A DNA stretch of 64,000 bases from Sphingosinicella sp. LHD-64 (GTDB taxonomy: Bacteria; Pseudomonadota; Alphaproteobacteria; Sphingomonadales; Sphingomonadaceae), in contig NZ_JAVIFV010000001.1 in assembly GCF_031157375.1 (NCBI RefSeq), positions 1,116,001-1,180,000 on the forward strand, read 5' to 3'. A program made the position numbers and the translations under genes. The notes under the pieces were generated by a model that was not told the origin of the DNA, ran no database searches, and saw nothing but the letters and a program-made list of their open reading frames with translations. Of this stretch, positions 16,794-25,548 are shown in pieces. Each line of letters begins with the position of its first letter. Positions within the stretch are counted from its first letter, which is position 1.

Positions 16794-17947
16794 GCCCCGG
16801 CCCCGATCAGCTCGCGCCCGATCAGCATCCGCCGGATCTCGTTCGTGCCCGCGCCAATGTCGAGCAGCTTCGCGTCGCGGAAATAGCGCTCGACCGGCCA
16901 GTCTTTGGTATAGCCCGCACCGCCCAGCGCCTGGATCGCCTCGCCGGCAACCTTCAGCGCATTCTCGCTCGCGTAGAGGATCGCGCCGGCCGCGTCGAAG
17001 CGGGTCGTCTTGCCCGCGTCGCACGCCCTGGCGACCTGGTAGACATAGGCGCGCGCCGAGTTCAGCGCGACATACATGTCGGCGACCTTGGCCTGCATCA
17101 GCTGGAACGATCCGATCGCCTGCCCGAACTGTTTCCTCTCGCGCACATAGGGCAGCACGACGTCGAGGCAGGCCTGCATGATGCCGAGCTGGATGCCGGC
17201 GAGCACGGTCCGCTCATAGTCGAGCCCGCTCATCAGCACGCCGACCCCGCCGTTCAGCGGCCCCATCACATTCTCTTCCGGCACCTCGCAGTCGTCGAAG
17301 ATCAGCTCGGCGGTCGGTGACCCGCGCATCCCCATCTTGTCGAGCTTCTGGCCGATCGCGAAGCCGGGCATGTCCTTCTCGATGAGGAAGGTGGTGATCC
17401 CGCGCGATCCCTCGCCGGTCTTCGCATAGACCACCAAAGTGTCCGCATAGGCCGCGTTGGTGATCCAGAACTTGGTGCCGTTGAGGACGTAGCGGTCGCC
17501 CTTCTTCTCGGCCTTCAGCTTCATCGAGACGACGTCGCTGCCCGCCCCGGCTTCCGACATCGCGAGGCTGCCGACATGCTCGCCCGAAATCAGCTTGGGG
17601 AGATATTTCGCCTTCTGCTCGGCATTGGCCCAGCGGCGGATCTGGTTGACGCAGAGGTTCGAATGCGCGCCGTAGCTCAGCCCGATCGAGGCCGACGCCC
17701 GCGCCACCTCCTCCTGCGCCACGACATGCTCGAGATAGCCGAGCCCGAGCCCGCCATCCTCCTCCGCCACGGTGATCCCGTGCAGCCCGAGCGCGCCCAT
17801 CTCGGGCCACAGCTCGGTCGGGAACCAGTCCTCCGCGTCGATCCGCGCGGCCAGCGGCGCGATCCGCTCGCTGGCAAAACGCTGCGTCGTGTCGCGGATC
17901 GTGTCGGCCATCTCGCCGAGCGCAAAATCGAGGCCCAGTTCGGACAT
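16790..17947 (-). CDS. ivd: Isovaleryl-CoA dehydrogenase
   Basis: 385 residues, FAD-dependent acyl-CoA dehydrogenase. Signatures include [13 protein letters not shown], the FWITNAA flavin loop, [10 protein letters not shown] and ERKQFGQAI. The putative catalytic glutamate lies in [11 protein letters not shown], the position used by isovaleryl-CoA dehydrogenases rather than the C-terminal position of short- and medium-chain enzymes. It converts isovaleryl-CoA to 3-methylcrotonyl-CoA, the substrate of the carboxylase encoded downstream. The ATG at 17947 follows an AGGGAGAGG ribosome site. It is the first gene of the cluster. Confidence 0.93.
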   Translation of the reverse strand: MSELGLDFALGEMADTIRDTTQRFASERIAPLAARIDAEDWFPTELWPEMGALGLHGITVAEEDGGLGLGYLEHVVAQEEVARASASIGLSYGAHSNLCVNQIRRWANAEQKAKYLPKLISGEHVGSLAMSEAGAGSDVVSMKLKAEKKGDRYVLNGTKFWITNAAYADTLVVYAKTGEGSRGITTFLIEKDMPGFAIGQKLDKMGMRGSPTAELIFDDCEVPEENVMGPLNGGVGVLMSGLDYERTVLAGIQLGIMQACLDVVLPYVRERKQFGQAIGSFQLMQAKVADMYVALNSARAYVYQVARACDAGKTTRFDAAGAILYASENALKVAGEAIQALGGAGYTKDWPVERYFRDAKLLDIGAGTNEIRRMLIGRELIGAGA

Positions 17948-17989
17948 CTTCCTCTCCCTGTTCCGTCCGGTGCGCATCCCGTTCCGGAT

Positions 17990-18072
17990 CGTCACCCCGG
18001 CGAAGGCCGGGGTCCAGCCCTGACAGGGATCTTTTGTTCGGGTCTGGGTACCGGCCTTCGCCGGTATGGCGA
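17990..18072. repeat. REP-like palindromic repeat
   Basis: Arms CGTCACCCCGGCGAAGGCC and GGCCTTCGCCGGTATGGCG. It lies in the 5' untranslated region of ivd, between that gene and the shared ivd/lysR control region. Confidence 0.8.
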
Positions 18073-18130
18073 AGCGGTTTTCGGACCCGATATCCTCGCG
18101 CCCATAGCGCAACCGGCATCATCGTAAAAA

Positions 18131-18159
18131 TTGAAAGATCGATGGCATTATCATAGGAT
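18131..18159 (+). promoter_or_regulatory. Candidate lysR promoter, predicting a leaderless message
   Basis: TTGAAA at 18131-18136 and TAGGAT at 18154-18159 are separated by 17 bases. Transcription would then begin near 18166, the A of the LysR start codon. The -10 lies inside the palindrome at 18151-18169. Confidence 0.45.
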
Positions 18160-18169
18160 GATCCTATGA
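18151..18169. promoter_or_regulatory. 19-bp palindrome over the lysR start, likely operator
   Basis: Perfect inverted repeat with arms TCATAGGAT and ATCCTATGA around one base. It covers both the candidate -10 box and the ATG of the LysR gene. LysR proteins bind dyads of this size between divergent genes and commonly repress their own synthesis. Confidence 0.7.
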
Positions 18170-19029
18170 TCAGCCGCACCCACCTCCGCCAGTTCCTCGC
18201 CGTGGTCGACGCCGGCAACTTCACACGCGCGGCGCTGCAGATCAACGTCGCCCAGCCGACCCTCTCCGCCGGCATCGCCGAGCTGGAAAAGCGACTCGGC
18301 ACCCGACTCTTCGCCCGCTCCAACCGCCGCGTCCAGCTGACCGAGGCCGGCAATCGCCTGCTCGCTCACGCCCGGGCGATCGAGCGCGAGTTCCATCTCG
18401 CCGAGGAGAGCGTCACCGGCATCGCCCCGCCGCTCCGCGCTGTCCGCCTCGGCGTGCTCGCCACCGTCTCCACTGCCTTCCTCGAAACCGGGCTCGGCGC
18501 CTGTGCCGGCCCCGAGCCCGCCGAGATCACCGAAGGCAGCGAGCGCGAGCTTTCCAGCGCGATCGCCGCCGGCCGCCTCGATCTCGCCCTCACCCTGATC
18601 CGCCCCGGCGAGACCCGGCCGGCCGAGCCGCTCTGGCAGGAGGGCTATTGCCTCGCCTTGCCCCTCACCCATCGCCTCGCCGGCCGCGCCGAGGTGGCGC
18701 CCGAGGAGGTCGCCGGCGACACGATGATCGCCCGCCGGTCCTGCGAAGCGCTCGCCGAGACCAGCCGCTTCTTCACCGAGCGCGGCGTGCGCCCACCCTT
18801 CAGCTTCCGCTCGCCCAATGACGACCGCGCGCTCGCCATGGTCCGCGCCGGCCAGGGCATCACCGTCATCCCCGCCAGCCTCGCCGGCCCCGGCCTCGCC
18901 ACCCCGGCGCTCGCCGGCTTCCCACTCATGCGCACCATCGGCCTGCTTCACGCGCCGAATTGGCCGAGGGACCATCCACTGGCGCAAGCGTTCCGCTCCG
19001 CAGCGGAAGGCAACGTCGCTAGGATTTGA
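18166..19029 (+). CDS. LysR-family regulator divergent from the leucine cluster
   Basis: 287 residues. The N-terminal winged helix-turn-helix (about 1-60) has the typical LRQFLAVVDAGNFTRAA and VAQPTLSAGIAELEKRLG motifs; a linker helix and the periplasmic-binding-like effector domain follow. The gene is divergent from ivd with a shared 218-base region, which makes the leucine cluster its most likely target. The start is fixed by the normal LysR N-terminus. The only ribosome-site-like AGGA lies inside the start-codon palindrome, so translation may depend on leaderless initiation. Confidence 0.9.
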   Translation: MISRTHLRQFLAVVDAGNFTRAALQINVAQPTLSAGIAELEKRLGTRLFARSNRRVQLTEAGNRLLAHARAIEREFHLAEESVTGIAPPLRAVRLGVLATVSTAFLETGLGACAGPEPAEITEGSERELSSAIAAGRLDLALTLIRPGETRPAEPLWQEGYCLALPLTHRLAGRAEVAPEEVAGDTMIARRSCEALAETSRFFTERGVRPPFSFRSPNDDRALAMVRAGQGITVIPASLAGPGLATPALAGFPLMRTIGLLHAPNWPRDHPLAQAFRSAAEGNVARI

Positions 19030-19051
19030 ACAAGCCGCCGTCGCTGCCTAT

Positions 19052-19174
19052 GTGCGTCCTTCGATACGGGCCTTCGCCTGGCTCAGTCCCTACTCAGGAT
19101 GAGCGGGAAAGACCCAAACCCGCTCATCCTGAGTAGCCGGTGAGCTTGTCGAACCGGCGTATCGAAGGACGCAC
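19052..19174. repeat. Long imperfect palindromic repeat
   Basis: Outer arms GTGCGTCCTTCGATAC (19052-19067) and GTATCGAAGGACGCAC (19159-19174) are exact inverses. An inner pair, CTACTCAGGATGAGCGGG and CCCGCTCATCCTGAGTAG, lies at 19090-19107 and 19119-19136. The element fills the gap between lysR and the thiolase gene and can fold into one long hairpin; it may also stop lysR transcription. Confidence 0.85.
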
Positions 19175-19190
19175 ATCGCTGGAGCCCGCC

Positions 19191-20384
19191 ATGACCGCCG
19201 CATCCGATCCCGTCGTCATCCTCTCCTACGCCCGCACCCCGATGGGCAGCTTTCAGGGCAGCCTCGCCGGCGCCTCGGCGATCGATCTCGGCGCCACCGC
19301 GGTGAAGGCAGCCGTCGAGCGCGCCGGTGTGAACGGAGACGACATCGAACGCATCTACATGGGCTGCGTCCTCCCCGCCGGCCTCGGCCAGGCTCCGGCG
19401 CGTCAAGCCGCGCTCAAGGCGGGCCTGCCCAATTCGGTCGAGGCGACCACCGTCAACAAGATGTGCGGCTCGGGCATGCAGACCGTCATCATGGGCGCCG
19501 AGGCGCTCGCCGCCGGCAGCGTCGACTATATCGTCGCGGGCGGCATGGAGAGCATGACCAACGCCCCCTACATCCTGCAGAAGCATCGGGGCGGCGCCCG
19601 CATGGGCCACGACCGGGTCATGGACCACATGTTCCTCGACGGCCTCGAGGACGCCTACGAACCCGGCCGCGCCATGGGCACCTTCGCCGAGGACACCGCC
19701 CAGGAATACCAGTTCACCCGCGCGGCGCAGGACGATTACGCCATCGCCTCGCTGACCCGCGCCCAGGCCGCCCAGACCTCCGGCGCCTTCGACCGCGAGA
19801 TCGTCGCCGTCGAGGTCGCGACCCGCAAGGGCAGCGAAACGGTCGCGCAGGACGAGCAGCCGCCCAAGGGCAATGCCGAGAAGATCCCGACCCTGAAGCC
19901 CGCTTTCGCGAAAGACGGCACGATCACCGCGGCCAATGCCAGCTCGATCAGCGACGGCGCCGCCGCCCTCGTCCTCACCCGCCAGAGCGTCGCGGACGCG
20001 GCCGGCCTGAAGCCCGTCGCCCGCATCGTCGCGACCGCCGCCCACGCCCACCTGCCCGCCAAGTTCACCACCGCCCCCGTGAACGCCATGCAGAAGGTCC
20101 TCGACAAGGCGGGCTGGAGCGTCGCCGACGTCGAGCTGTTCGAGGTCAACGAGGCCTTCGCCGCCGTCGCCATGATCGCGATGCGCGACCTCAATATTCC
20201 CCACGACAGGATCAACGTGAACGGCGGCGCCACCGCTTTGGGACACCCGATCGGCGCGTCCGGCGCCCGCATCCTCGCCACCCTGATCGCCGCCCTCCAG
20301 AACCGCGGCGGCAGGAAGGGCGTGGCGAGCCTCTGCATCGGCGGCGGCGAGGCGACGGCGGTGGCGGTGGAGTTGGTGGACTAG
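19191..20384 (+). CDS. Acetyl-CoA C-acetyltransferase (thiolase)
   Basis: 397 residues, the usual biosynthetic/degradative thiolase length. The nucleophile is Cys92 in NKMCGSGMQ; the other catalytic residues are His352 in ALGHPIGASG and Cys382 in CIGGGEA. It would cleave acetoacetyl-CoA to two acetyl-CoA, the last step after HMG-CoA-type lyase action, which fits the adjacent leucine cluster. It is on the opposite strand from that cluster. GGAG about seven bases upstream of the ATG at 19191 supports the start. Confidence 0.93.
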   Translation: MTAASDPVVILSYARTPMGSFQGSLAGASAIDLGATAVKAAVERAGVNGDDIERIYMGCVLPAGLGQAPARQAALKAGLPNSVEATTVNKMCGSGMQTVIMGAEALAAGSVDYIVAGGMESMTNAPYILQKHRGGARMGHDRVMDHMFLDGLEDAYEPGRAMGTFAEDTAQEYQFTRAAQDDYAIASLTRAQAAQTSGAFDREIVAVEVATRKGSETVAQDEQPPKGNAEKIPTLKPAFAKDGTITAANASSISDGAAALVLTRQSVADAAGLKPVARIVATAAHAHLPAKFTTAPVNAMQKVLDKAGWSVADVELFEVNEAFAAVAMIAMRDLNIPHDRINVNGGATALGHPIGASGARILATLIAALQNRGGRKGVASLCIGGGEATAVAVELVD

Positions 20385-20392
20385 ACGAGGCA

Positions 20393-21139
20393 ATGGTCTC
20401 CAGCGCAGCCGCCATAAACCGCCTGCTGGAGAAGCTTGAGCGGCTTCGCCGATTGGATCGCCGGCGCGACTATTTCGGCGCGGGCGGGCGAGCGGGACAT
20501 GGGTACGAGATTGTTCCGGTCGATCCGGGCGCGGTGACTGCACGGGAGGCGGCGCTCGGCTACAGCTTCCCCGCTGAATATCGCGACTGGCTGTTGCAGG
20601 TCGGATGTGGCGCCGGCCCGGGCTACGGCCTGATGCCGCTCGACGATGCCGGCCCGGTTGATTGGCATGACGCGAATCCGCGCGCGCATGGTGGTGATGT
20701 CGCCCGCGTCGAGGACATCACTCTGGCCCATGTGGCCGCAATTCACCCGAAGCGCAGCGACGTACCCGACTATCAGTACGCATCCTATGCTCATATCTCG
20801 GCTGACAGTGTCGACCACTTCCTCGCCGTCTCGGATGTCGGCTGTGGCGGCTATGCCGGCATGATTGTTGCCGGTCCGCTACGCGGCAAGGTGTTCACGA
20901 CAAGCTGCGAGGTTGCTGAACCCCGCACGGCGCTGTGCGCGCTGTGGCCAGAAGGCGTATACGTCCGGACATCCAATCGTCGCGAGGTGATAATTGAACC
21001 GGGCAACCTGTTTGGATTCTTCGATTGGTATGAGGACTGGCTCGATCGCGGAATAAAGGACTATTCTGGAGGCCGCGGGCTGCCCTTCATTGGCACCGTC
21101 CTCGCGCGTGCTCGAGCGAAGGTTCAGAAAGACGGCTGA
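20393..21139 (+). CDS. SUKH (SMI1/KNR4) domain protein
   Basis: 248 residues. A basic N-terminal helix is followed by the SUKH core: AREAALGYSFPAEYRDWLL, then GYGLMPLDDA, the usual opening of SMI1/KNR4 domains. In bacteria many SUKH proteins are immunity proteins against polymorphic nuclease toxins, but others are housekeeping. No toxin or secretion marker is adjacent. The second half uses more A/T-ending codons than its neighbours, which hints at a separate origin. It starts eight bases after the thiolase stop, so it may simply be read through from that gene. Confidence 0.75.
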   Translation: MVSSAAAINRLLEKLERLRRLDRRRDYFGAGGRAGHGYEIVPVDPGAVTAREAALGYSFPAEYRDWLLQVGCGAGPGYGLMPLDDAGPVDWHDANPRAHGGDVARVEDITLAHVAAIHPKRSDVPDYQYASYAHISADSVDHFLAVSDVGCGGYAGMIVAGPLRGKVFTTSCEVAEPRTALCALWPEGVYVRTSNRREVIIEPGNLFGFFDWYEDWLDRGIKDYSGGRGLPFIGTVLARARAKVQKDG

Positions 21140-21249
21140 GCGGAACGAGGGCTGCTTCCGCCCGGGCACGCCCCGTCCCGCCGGCCGCTGACACTGCCAT
21201 GCCAGCGCCCCCGAGGTCTGAGAATCGCGAACGGCTGAGGCGGGGCCGG

Positions 21250-22182
21250 TCAGGCCGCCCAACCCTCGTCCTGCTCGGTGCGTGCCACGCGCGCGAGACG
21301 GGTCAGCCGATCGGCGAGGAAGTCCATCACCACCCGGACACGCGGCGTGTGACGCAGCCGCTCCGTGGTCAGCAGCCACAGCTCCGCCGGATCGCCGGCG
21401 ATCGGCTCCAGGCAGCGGACCAGTTCGGGGTCGCGGTCGGCAAGGAAGCTCGGCAGCACCGCGAGGCCCGCGCCGGCGCGCACCGCGGCGAGCAGGCCGG
21501 TGCCGGAGCTGTGCTGGATCGTCACCGCCTCCTCGAGCCGGTGCCGCCGCAGCCAGGCGCGGTACATCGGCCAGATCTTCTCGCCGCCGCCGCCGATGAT
21601 CGGATGCTGGCGCAGGTCCGCCGCGCTGCGGGGGCGCGCATGGGCGGCGGCATAGTCGCGGCTGCAGTAGAGCGTCCACGGATCGGGCGCGATCCGCCGG
21701 CCGACCAGGCTCCTGTCCTCCGGCATGCCGTAGACGCCGCGCAGCGCCACGTCCGCCTCGCCGGCGCCGAGGTCGCGCGGCAGGTCCGCGGTGTCGAGCT
21801 GGACGCGCAGGCCCGGATGGGCGGCGTGCAGGTCGCGGAGGATCGGCGGCGCGATGGTGACCGCGTAGAGCTCCAGCATGGTGACGCAGACGCTGCCGCT
21901 CGCGTCGCGCGACTGGGCGCCGGCCGCCTCGGCGAAAGCGGCGGCGGCCGCCTCCATCGCCTCGGCCCGCGCGACCAGCGCCTCGCCGGCCGGAGTCGGC
22001 GCATAGCCGGCCTGCCGCCGCTCGAAGAGGATCAGGCCCAGCTTCTCCTCGAACGCAGCGATTCGCCGCGCCACCGTCGTCTGGCTGACCCTCAGCGCCC
22101 TGCCCGCGCCCAGCGTGCTGCCGGTCCGCGCTACGGCGAGGAAATATTTGAGATCGTCCCAGTCGAGCGATGCGGCGGCCAT
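21250..22182 (-). CDS. LysR-family regulator divergent from urcA-like gene
   Basis: 310 residues. The helix-turn-helix region reads DLKYFLAVARTGSTLGAG and VSQTTVARRIAAFEEKLG, followed by a substrate-binding-like domain. The ATG at 22182 gives the normal start; the frame extending upstream to 22332 crosses the intergenic control region and is not coding. It faces an UrcA-family gene across 161 bases that include a perfect inverted repeat. The effector is unknown. Confidence 0.88.
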   Translation of the reverse strand: MAAASLDWDDLKYFLAVARTGSTLGAGRALRVSQTTVARRIAAFEEKLGLILFERRQAGYAPTPAGEALVARAEAMEAAAAAFAEAAGAQSRDASGSVCVTMLELYAVTIAPPILRDLHAAHPGLRVQLDTADLPRDLGAGEADVALRGVYGMPEDRSLVGRRIAPDPWTLYCSRDYAAAHARPRSAADLRQHPIIGGGGEKIWPMYRAWLRRHRLEEAVTIQHSSGTGLLAAVRAGAGLAVLPSFLADRDPELVRCLEPIAGDPAELWLLTTERLRHTPRVRVVMDFLADRLTRLARVARTEQDEGWAA

Positions 22183-22215
22183 GGCCTTTCCCCTGCGCCG
22201 GGTGCTGCGCCCCGT

Positions 22216-22237
22216 CATTCTGCACTTTCGCAGAATG
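22216..22237. promoter_or_regulatory. Inverted repeat between lysR and urcA-like gene
   Basis: Exact arms CATTCTGC and GCAGAATG separated by six bases. Its location in the divergent intergenic region and its size are typical of LysR regulator binding sites. A second, weaker dyad (TTGC...GCAA) lies near 22256. Confidence 0.55.
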
Positions 22238-22343
22238 GTCGTGCAATATCGCTGATTGCGTTTCGATATGCAACTTATGTAGAAGGCAGGCAATGCCAGC
22301 GCTGGTTGATTCCCCGATACCGACCAACCCAAGGGAGACAGCC

Positions 22344-22667
22344 ATGAAGACCCTCGCCTTTGCCGCCACGCTTGCGGCCGCCCTCTCCGCCGTCCCTGTC
22401 TTCGCGCAGGACGGCGCCGACCGCCGGATCGCGATCCAGCATGCCGATCTCGACCTCGCCGCCGCGGCGGGTCAGGCGGCGCTGGACCTGCGCCTCCTCC
22501 ACGCCGCGCGCACCGCCTGCGGCACGCCGTCGCCGGCCAATGCCCGGGGCCGCGCCCGGAGCGACGCCTGCGTCGCGGACGTGACCGCTGCCGCCGCGCC
22601 GCAGCGGGCCGCGCTCATCGCGCTGGCCCAGCGCCAGGCCGCCCAGCCCGCCCTCGCCAGCCGGTGA
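22344..22667 (+). CDS. UrcA family protein
   Basis: 107 residues. A signal peptide (cleavage after VFAQ, about residue 20) is followed by the UrcA pattern: IQHADLDLAAAAGQAALDLRL and a later cysteine pair (ACGT and DACV) expected to form a disulfide. UrcA proteins are common small periplasmic proteins of sphingomonads and relatives, with no known activity. The start at 22344 has AAGGGAGA upstream. Expression is probably controlled by the divergent LysR gene. Confidence 0.8.
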   Translation: MKTLAFAATLAAALSAVPVFAQDGADRRIAIQHADLDLAAAAGQAALDLRLLHAARTACGTPSPANARGRARSDACVADVTAAAAPQRAALIALAQRQAAQPALASR

Positions 22668-22680
22668 GGGCGGAGCCCCG

Positions 22681-23055
22681 TCAGAGCAGTCCCAACTCGC
22701 GAAAGCTGCGGCAGTCCGCGCCGGCGAAGATCAGGTGATCGTGCAGCCGGATATCGAGCGCGCCGGCGGTCTCGGCCAGCCGGCGCGTCGCCCGGATGTC
22801 GGCGCGGCTCGGGCGCGGATCGCCGCTCGGATGGTTATGTGCGATCACCAGTCCGCGCGCGTCGAGCGCAAGAGCCGCCCCGATGATTGCGCGCATCGGA
22901 AACAGGACCGAATCCTCGTTGTCCACCGGCCCTTCATCGAGTCCGATCATCCGCCGCTCGACGTCCAGATGAAGCACGACGAGCTTCTCTCCGCCGGCGT
23001 CGACGAAGAGCGGCCGAAGCAACTCGGCCGCTATGCGGGCATTGTCGACGATCAC
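22681..23055 (-). CDS. Short RadC-type JAB domain protein
   Basis: 124 residues. The JAB/MPN metallo-motif is complete in outline: AHNHPSGDPRPSRADI with two histidines, a later Asp in LHDHLIF, and an upstream acidic residue. Full-length RadC proteins are about 220 residues with an N-terminal helix-hairpin-helix region; that region is missing here. The start is a GTG at 23055. Although RadC proteins are named for DNA repair their function is unsettled. This could be a stand-alone JAB peptidase or a truncated radC. Confidence 0.7.
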   Translation of the reverse strand: MIVDNARIAAELLRPLFVDAGGEKLVVLHLDVERRMIGLDEGPVDNEDSVLFPMRAIIGAALALDARGLVIAHNHPSGDPRPSRADIRATRRLAETAGALDIRLHDHLIFAGADCRSFRELGLL

Positions 23056-23181
23056 GCCTGCTCACTGCCATCGCAGGCACTCGGTGCAGCAAGCAACTAC
23101 ATCGGCTTCGGTTGATTCGAGGTCCATTTCGGAGGAAACCGGGTGGCGTCCGACGGCTTAACAAGCCATAAACTTGGCGCA

Positions 23182-23976
23182 ATGCAGCCCTATCTCAACC
23201 TGCTCCAGCTGATCCTCGACGAGGGCGTCGCACAGGAGGACCGCACCGGCGTCGGCACCCGCTCGGTCTTCGGTCACCAGATGCGCTTCGACCTTGCGAA
23301 GGGTTTCCCCTTGCTCACCACCAAGAAGCTGCACCTGCGCTCGATCATCATCGAGCTGCTCTGGTTCCTGAAGGGCGACACCAATGTGCGCTGGCTGCAG
23401 GAGCAGAAGGTCAGCATCTGGGACGAATGGGCGTCCGAAGACGGCGATCTCGGCCCGGTCTATGGCAAGCAGTGGCGCCATTGGGAGACACCGGACGGGC
23501 GCGAGATCGACCAGATCGCCGGCCTGATCGACCTCATCAGGCGCGACCCCGGCTCGCGCCGCCAGATTGTCACGGCCTGGAACCCGGCCGACCTGCACAG
23601 GATGGCGCTGTCGCCCTGCCACTGCCTGTTCCAGACCCAGGTCGCGGGCGGCAAGCTCCACCTGCAGCTCTACCAGCGCAGCGCCGACGTGTTCCTGGGT
23701 GTCCCCTTCAACATCGCGAGCTACGCGCTCCTCACCCACATGCTTGCCCAGCAATGCGGGCTGGAGCCCGGCACGTTCGTCTGGACCGGCGGCGACTGCC
23801 ACCTTTATTCCAACCATCTCGACCAGGCCCGCGAGCAGCTGACCCGCGCCCCGCGCCCGCTGCCGAAGCTCACCATCCTGCGTCGCCCCGGCGCGATCGA
23901 CGAATATCGCTACGAGGATTTCGAGATCACCGGCTACGACCCGCATCCGCACATCAAGGCCGAGGTGGCGGTTTGA
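23182..23976 (+). CDS. thyA: Thymidylate synthase
   Basis: 264 residues, identical in length to the Escherichia coli enzyme. The catalytic Cys146 is in SPCHC; the RRDPGSRR phosphate-binding arginines and the [11 protein letters not shown] folate-site segment are present. It methylates dUMP using methylene-tetrahydrofolate, and its product dihydrofolate is recycled by the folA product downstream. The ATG at 23182 aligns with the standard N-terminus. Confidence 0.96.
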   Translation: MQPYLNLLQLILDEGVAQEDRTGVGTRSVFGHQMRFDLAKGFPLLTTKKLHLRSIIIELLWFLKGDTNVRWLQEQKVSIWDEWASEDGDLGPVYGKQWRHWETPDGREIDQIAGLIDLIRRDPGSRRQIVTAWNPADLHRMALSPCHCLFQTQVAGGKLHLQLYQRSADVFLGVPFNIASYALLTHMLAQQCGLEPGTFVWTGGDCHLYSNHLDQAREQLTRAPRPLPKLTILRRPGAIDEYRYEDFEITGYDPHPHIKAEVAV

Positions 23977-23983
23977 CGCGAGG

Positions 23984-24066
23984 CGTCACCCCGGCGAAGG
24001 CCGGGGTCTCGTCGAGACCCACCGCGCCCTTCCGACCCGAGATCCCGGCCTTCGCCGGGACGACGA
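23984..24066. repeat. REP-like palindromic repeat
   Basis: Arms CGTCACCCCGGCGAAGGCC and GGCCTTCGCCGGGACGACG. It occupies almost the whole gap between thyA and folA. Confidence 0.85.
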
Positions 24067-24073
24067 GAGACAG

Positions 24074-24562
24074 ATGTTGAGCCGGCCCGAAATCACCCTG
24101 GTCGTCGCGCGGGCGGACAACGGGGTGATCGGCAAGGACGGGGCGCTTCCCTGGCACCTTCCGGCCGACCTCAGGCATTTCAAGCAGGTCACCATGGGCA
24201 CGCCGATGGTCATGGGCCGCAAGACGTTCGAGAGCCTGCCCGGCCTGCTGCCCGGCCGGCGCCATATCGTGCTGACCCGCGATCCCGTCTGGCAGGCGGA
24301 CGCCGCCGAGGTGGCGCGAACGCCGGAGGAGGCGATGGCCCTCGCCAACGCGGAGCAGGTGTCGATCATCGGCGGCGCGGAGATTTTCGCGCTGTTCGAG
24401 CCGCTCGCTGATGCGGTCGAGCTGACCGAAGTGCATCTCGATGCGGAGGGCGACACGGTGATGCCGCCGTTCGGCCCACACTGGCGCGAAGTGTCGCGCG
24501 AGGACCATCCGGCCGCCGACGGGCGCCCCGCCTACAGCTTCGTCCGGCTCGAACGCGCATAG
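24074..24562 (+). CDS. folA: Dihydrofolate reductase
   Basis: 162 residues. Hallmarks are ITLVVARADNGVIGKDGALPWHLPAD, containing the active-site Trp and Asp, then VMGRKTFESLP for NADPH binding, and SIIGGAEIF. It reduces dihydrofolate to tetrahydrofolate. Pairing with thyA is the classical thymidylate-cycle arrangement. The ATG lies eight bases after the REP-like repeat. Confidence 0.95.
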   Translation: MLSRPEITLVVARADNGVIGKDGALPWHLPADLRHFKQVTMGTPMVMGRKTFESLPGLLPGRRHIVLTRDPVWQADAAEVARTPEEAMALANAEQVSIIGGAEIFALFEPLADAVELTEVHLDAEGDTVMPPFGPHWREVSREDHPAADGRPAYSFVRLERA

Positions 24563-24598
24563 CTAGGCAGGGCGTCCGGCGCTTCCTATAGAGACGCC

Positions 24599-25537
24599 AT
24601 GGAGCGTCTGGACGGGGGCTCGGCGGTTCCGGCCCATCTGCGCGGCGGCATCGTCGCGCTCGGCAATTTCGACGGGTTTCACAAGGGCCACCAGGCGGTG
24701 GTGGGCCGCGCCGTCAGCCGCGCCCGCGCCGAGGGGCGGCCGGCTTTGGTCGCCACCTTCGATCCGCATCCGGTGCGCTTCTTCAAGCCGGACGTGCCGC
24801 CCTTTCGCCTCACCACGCTCGACCAGCGCGAGCGGCTGTTCGCCGGAGCGGGGGCGGATGCGATGCTGGTGTTCCATTTCGACGCGACCCTCGCCGCGGT
24901 GCCCGCGCCCGAATTCGTCGCCGACCATCTGATCGGCCGGATCGGCGCGGCCGGCGTCGTCACCGGCGAGGACTTCACCTTCGGCAAGGGCCGCGGCGGC
25001 AATGTCGAGGTGCTGAAATTGCTCGGCCAGGCCAACCGCATTTCGGTCGACGCCGTCGCGCCGGTCGCGGACGGCGGGGAGCCGGTCTCCTCCAGCCGCA
25101 TCCGCGAGGCGCTGCAGGCCGGCGACTGTGCCACAGCGACCGCCCTCCTCACCCGGCCCTTCGCAATCGAGGGCGTGGTCGAGCATGGCGACAAGCGCGG
25201 ACGCGAGCTCGGCTATCCCACCGCGAACCTGGGCCTCGGCCAGTATCTTCGCCCGCGCTTCGGCGTCTATGCGGTGCGGGGGACGCTGCCGGACGGGCGC
25301 GTGCTCGACGGGGTCGCCAATCTCGGTACCCGGCCGATGTTCGACGCGAAGGAGCTGCTTGAGCCTTTCTTCTTCGACTTCTCCGGCGACCTCTATGGCC
25401 AGCGGATCGAGGTCCGGCTCATCGCCTTCCTGCGCGACGAGGCAAGCTTCGACGGGCTGGACGCGCTGACCGCGCAGATCGCCCGCGATGTTCTCGCCGC
25501 GAAGGCCGCGCTTGCCGCCGCCGGCCCCCTCGCCTAA
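24599..25537 (+). CDS. ribF: Bifunctional riboflavin kinase / FAD synthetase
   Basis: 312 residues. The N-terminal FAD synthetase domain has the nucleotidyl-transfer motif GNFDGFHKGH (about 23-32) and VSSSRIREAL; the C-terminal riboflavin kinase domain has HGDKRGRELGYPTAN and GVANLGTRP. It makes FMN and then FAD in the cytoplasm. The order ribF-ileS-lspA, seen here with only 11 bases between ribF and ileS, is conserved in many proteobacteria. Confidence 0.95.
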   Translation: MERLDGGSAVPAHLRGGIVALGNFDGFHKGHQAVVGRAVSRARAEGRPALVATFDPHPVRFFKPDVPPFRLTTLDQRERLFAGAGADAMLVFHFDATLAAVPAPEFVADHLIGRIGAAGVVTGEDFTFGKGRGGNVEVLKLLGQANRISVDAVAPVADGGEPVSSSRIREALQAGDCATATALLTRPFAIEGVVEHGDKRGRELGYPTANLGLGQYLRPRFGVYAVRGTLPDGRVLDGVANLGTRPMFDAKELLEPFFFDFSGDLYGQRIEVRLIAFLRDEASFDGLDALTAQIARDVLAAKAALAAAGPLA

Positions 25538-25548
25538 GTCGCCCCGCA

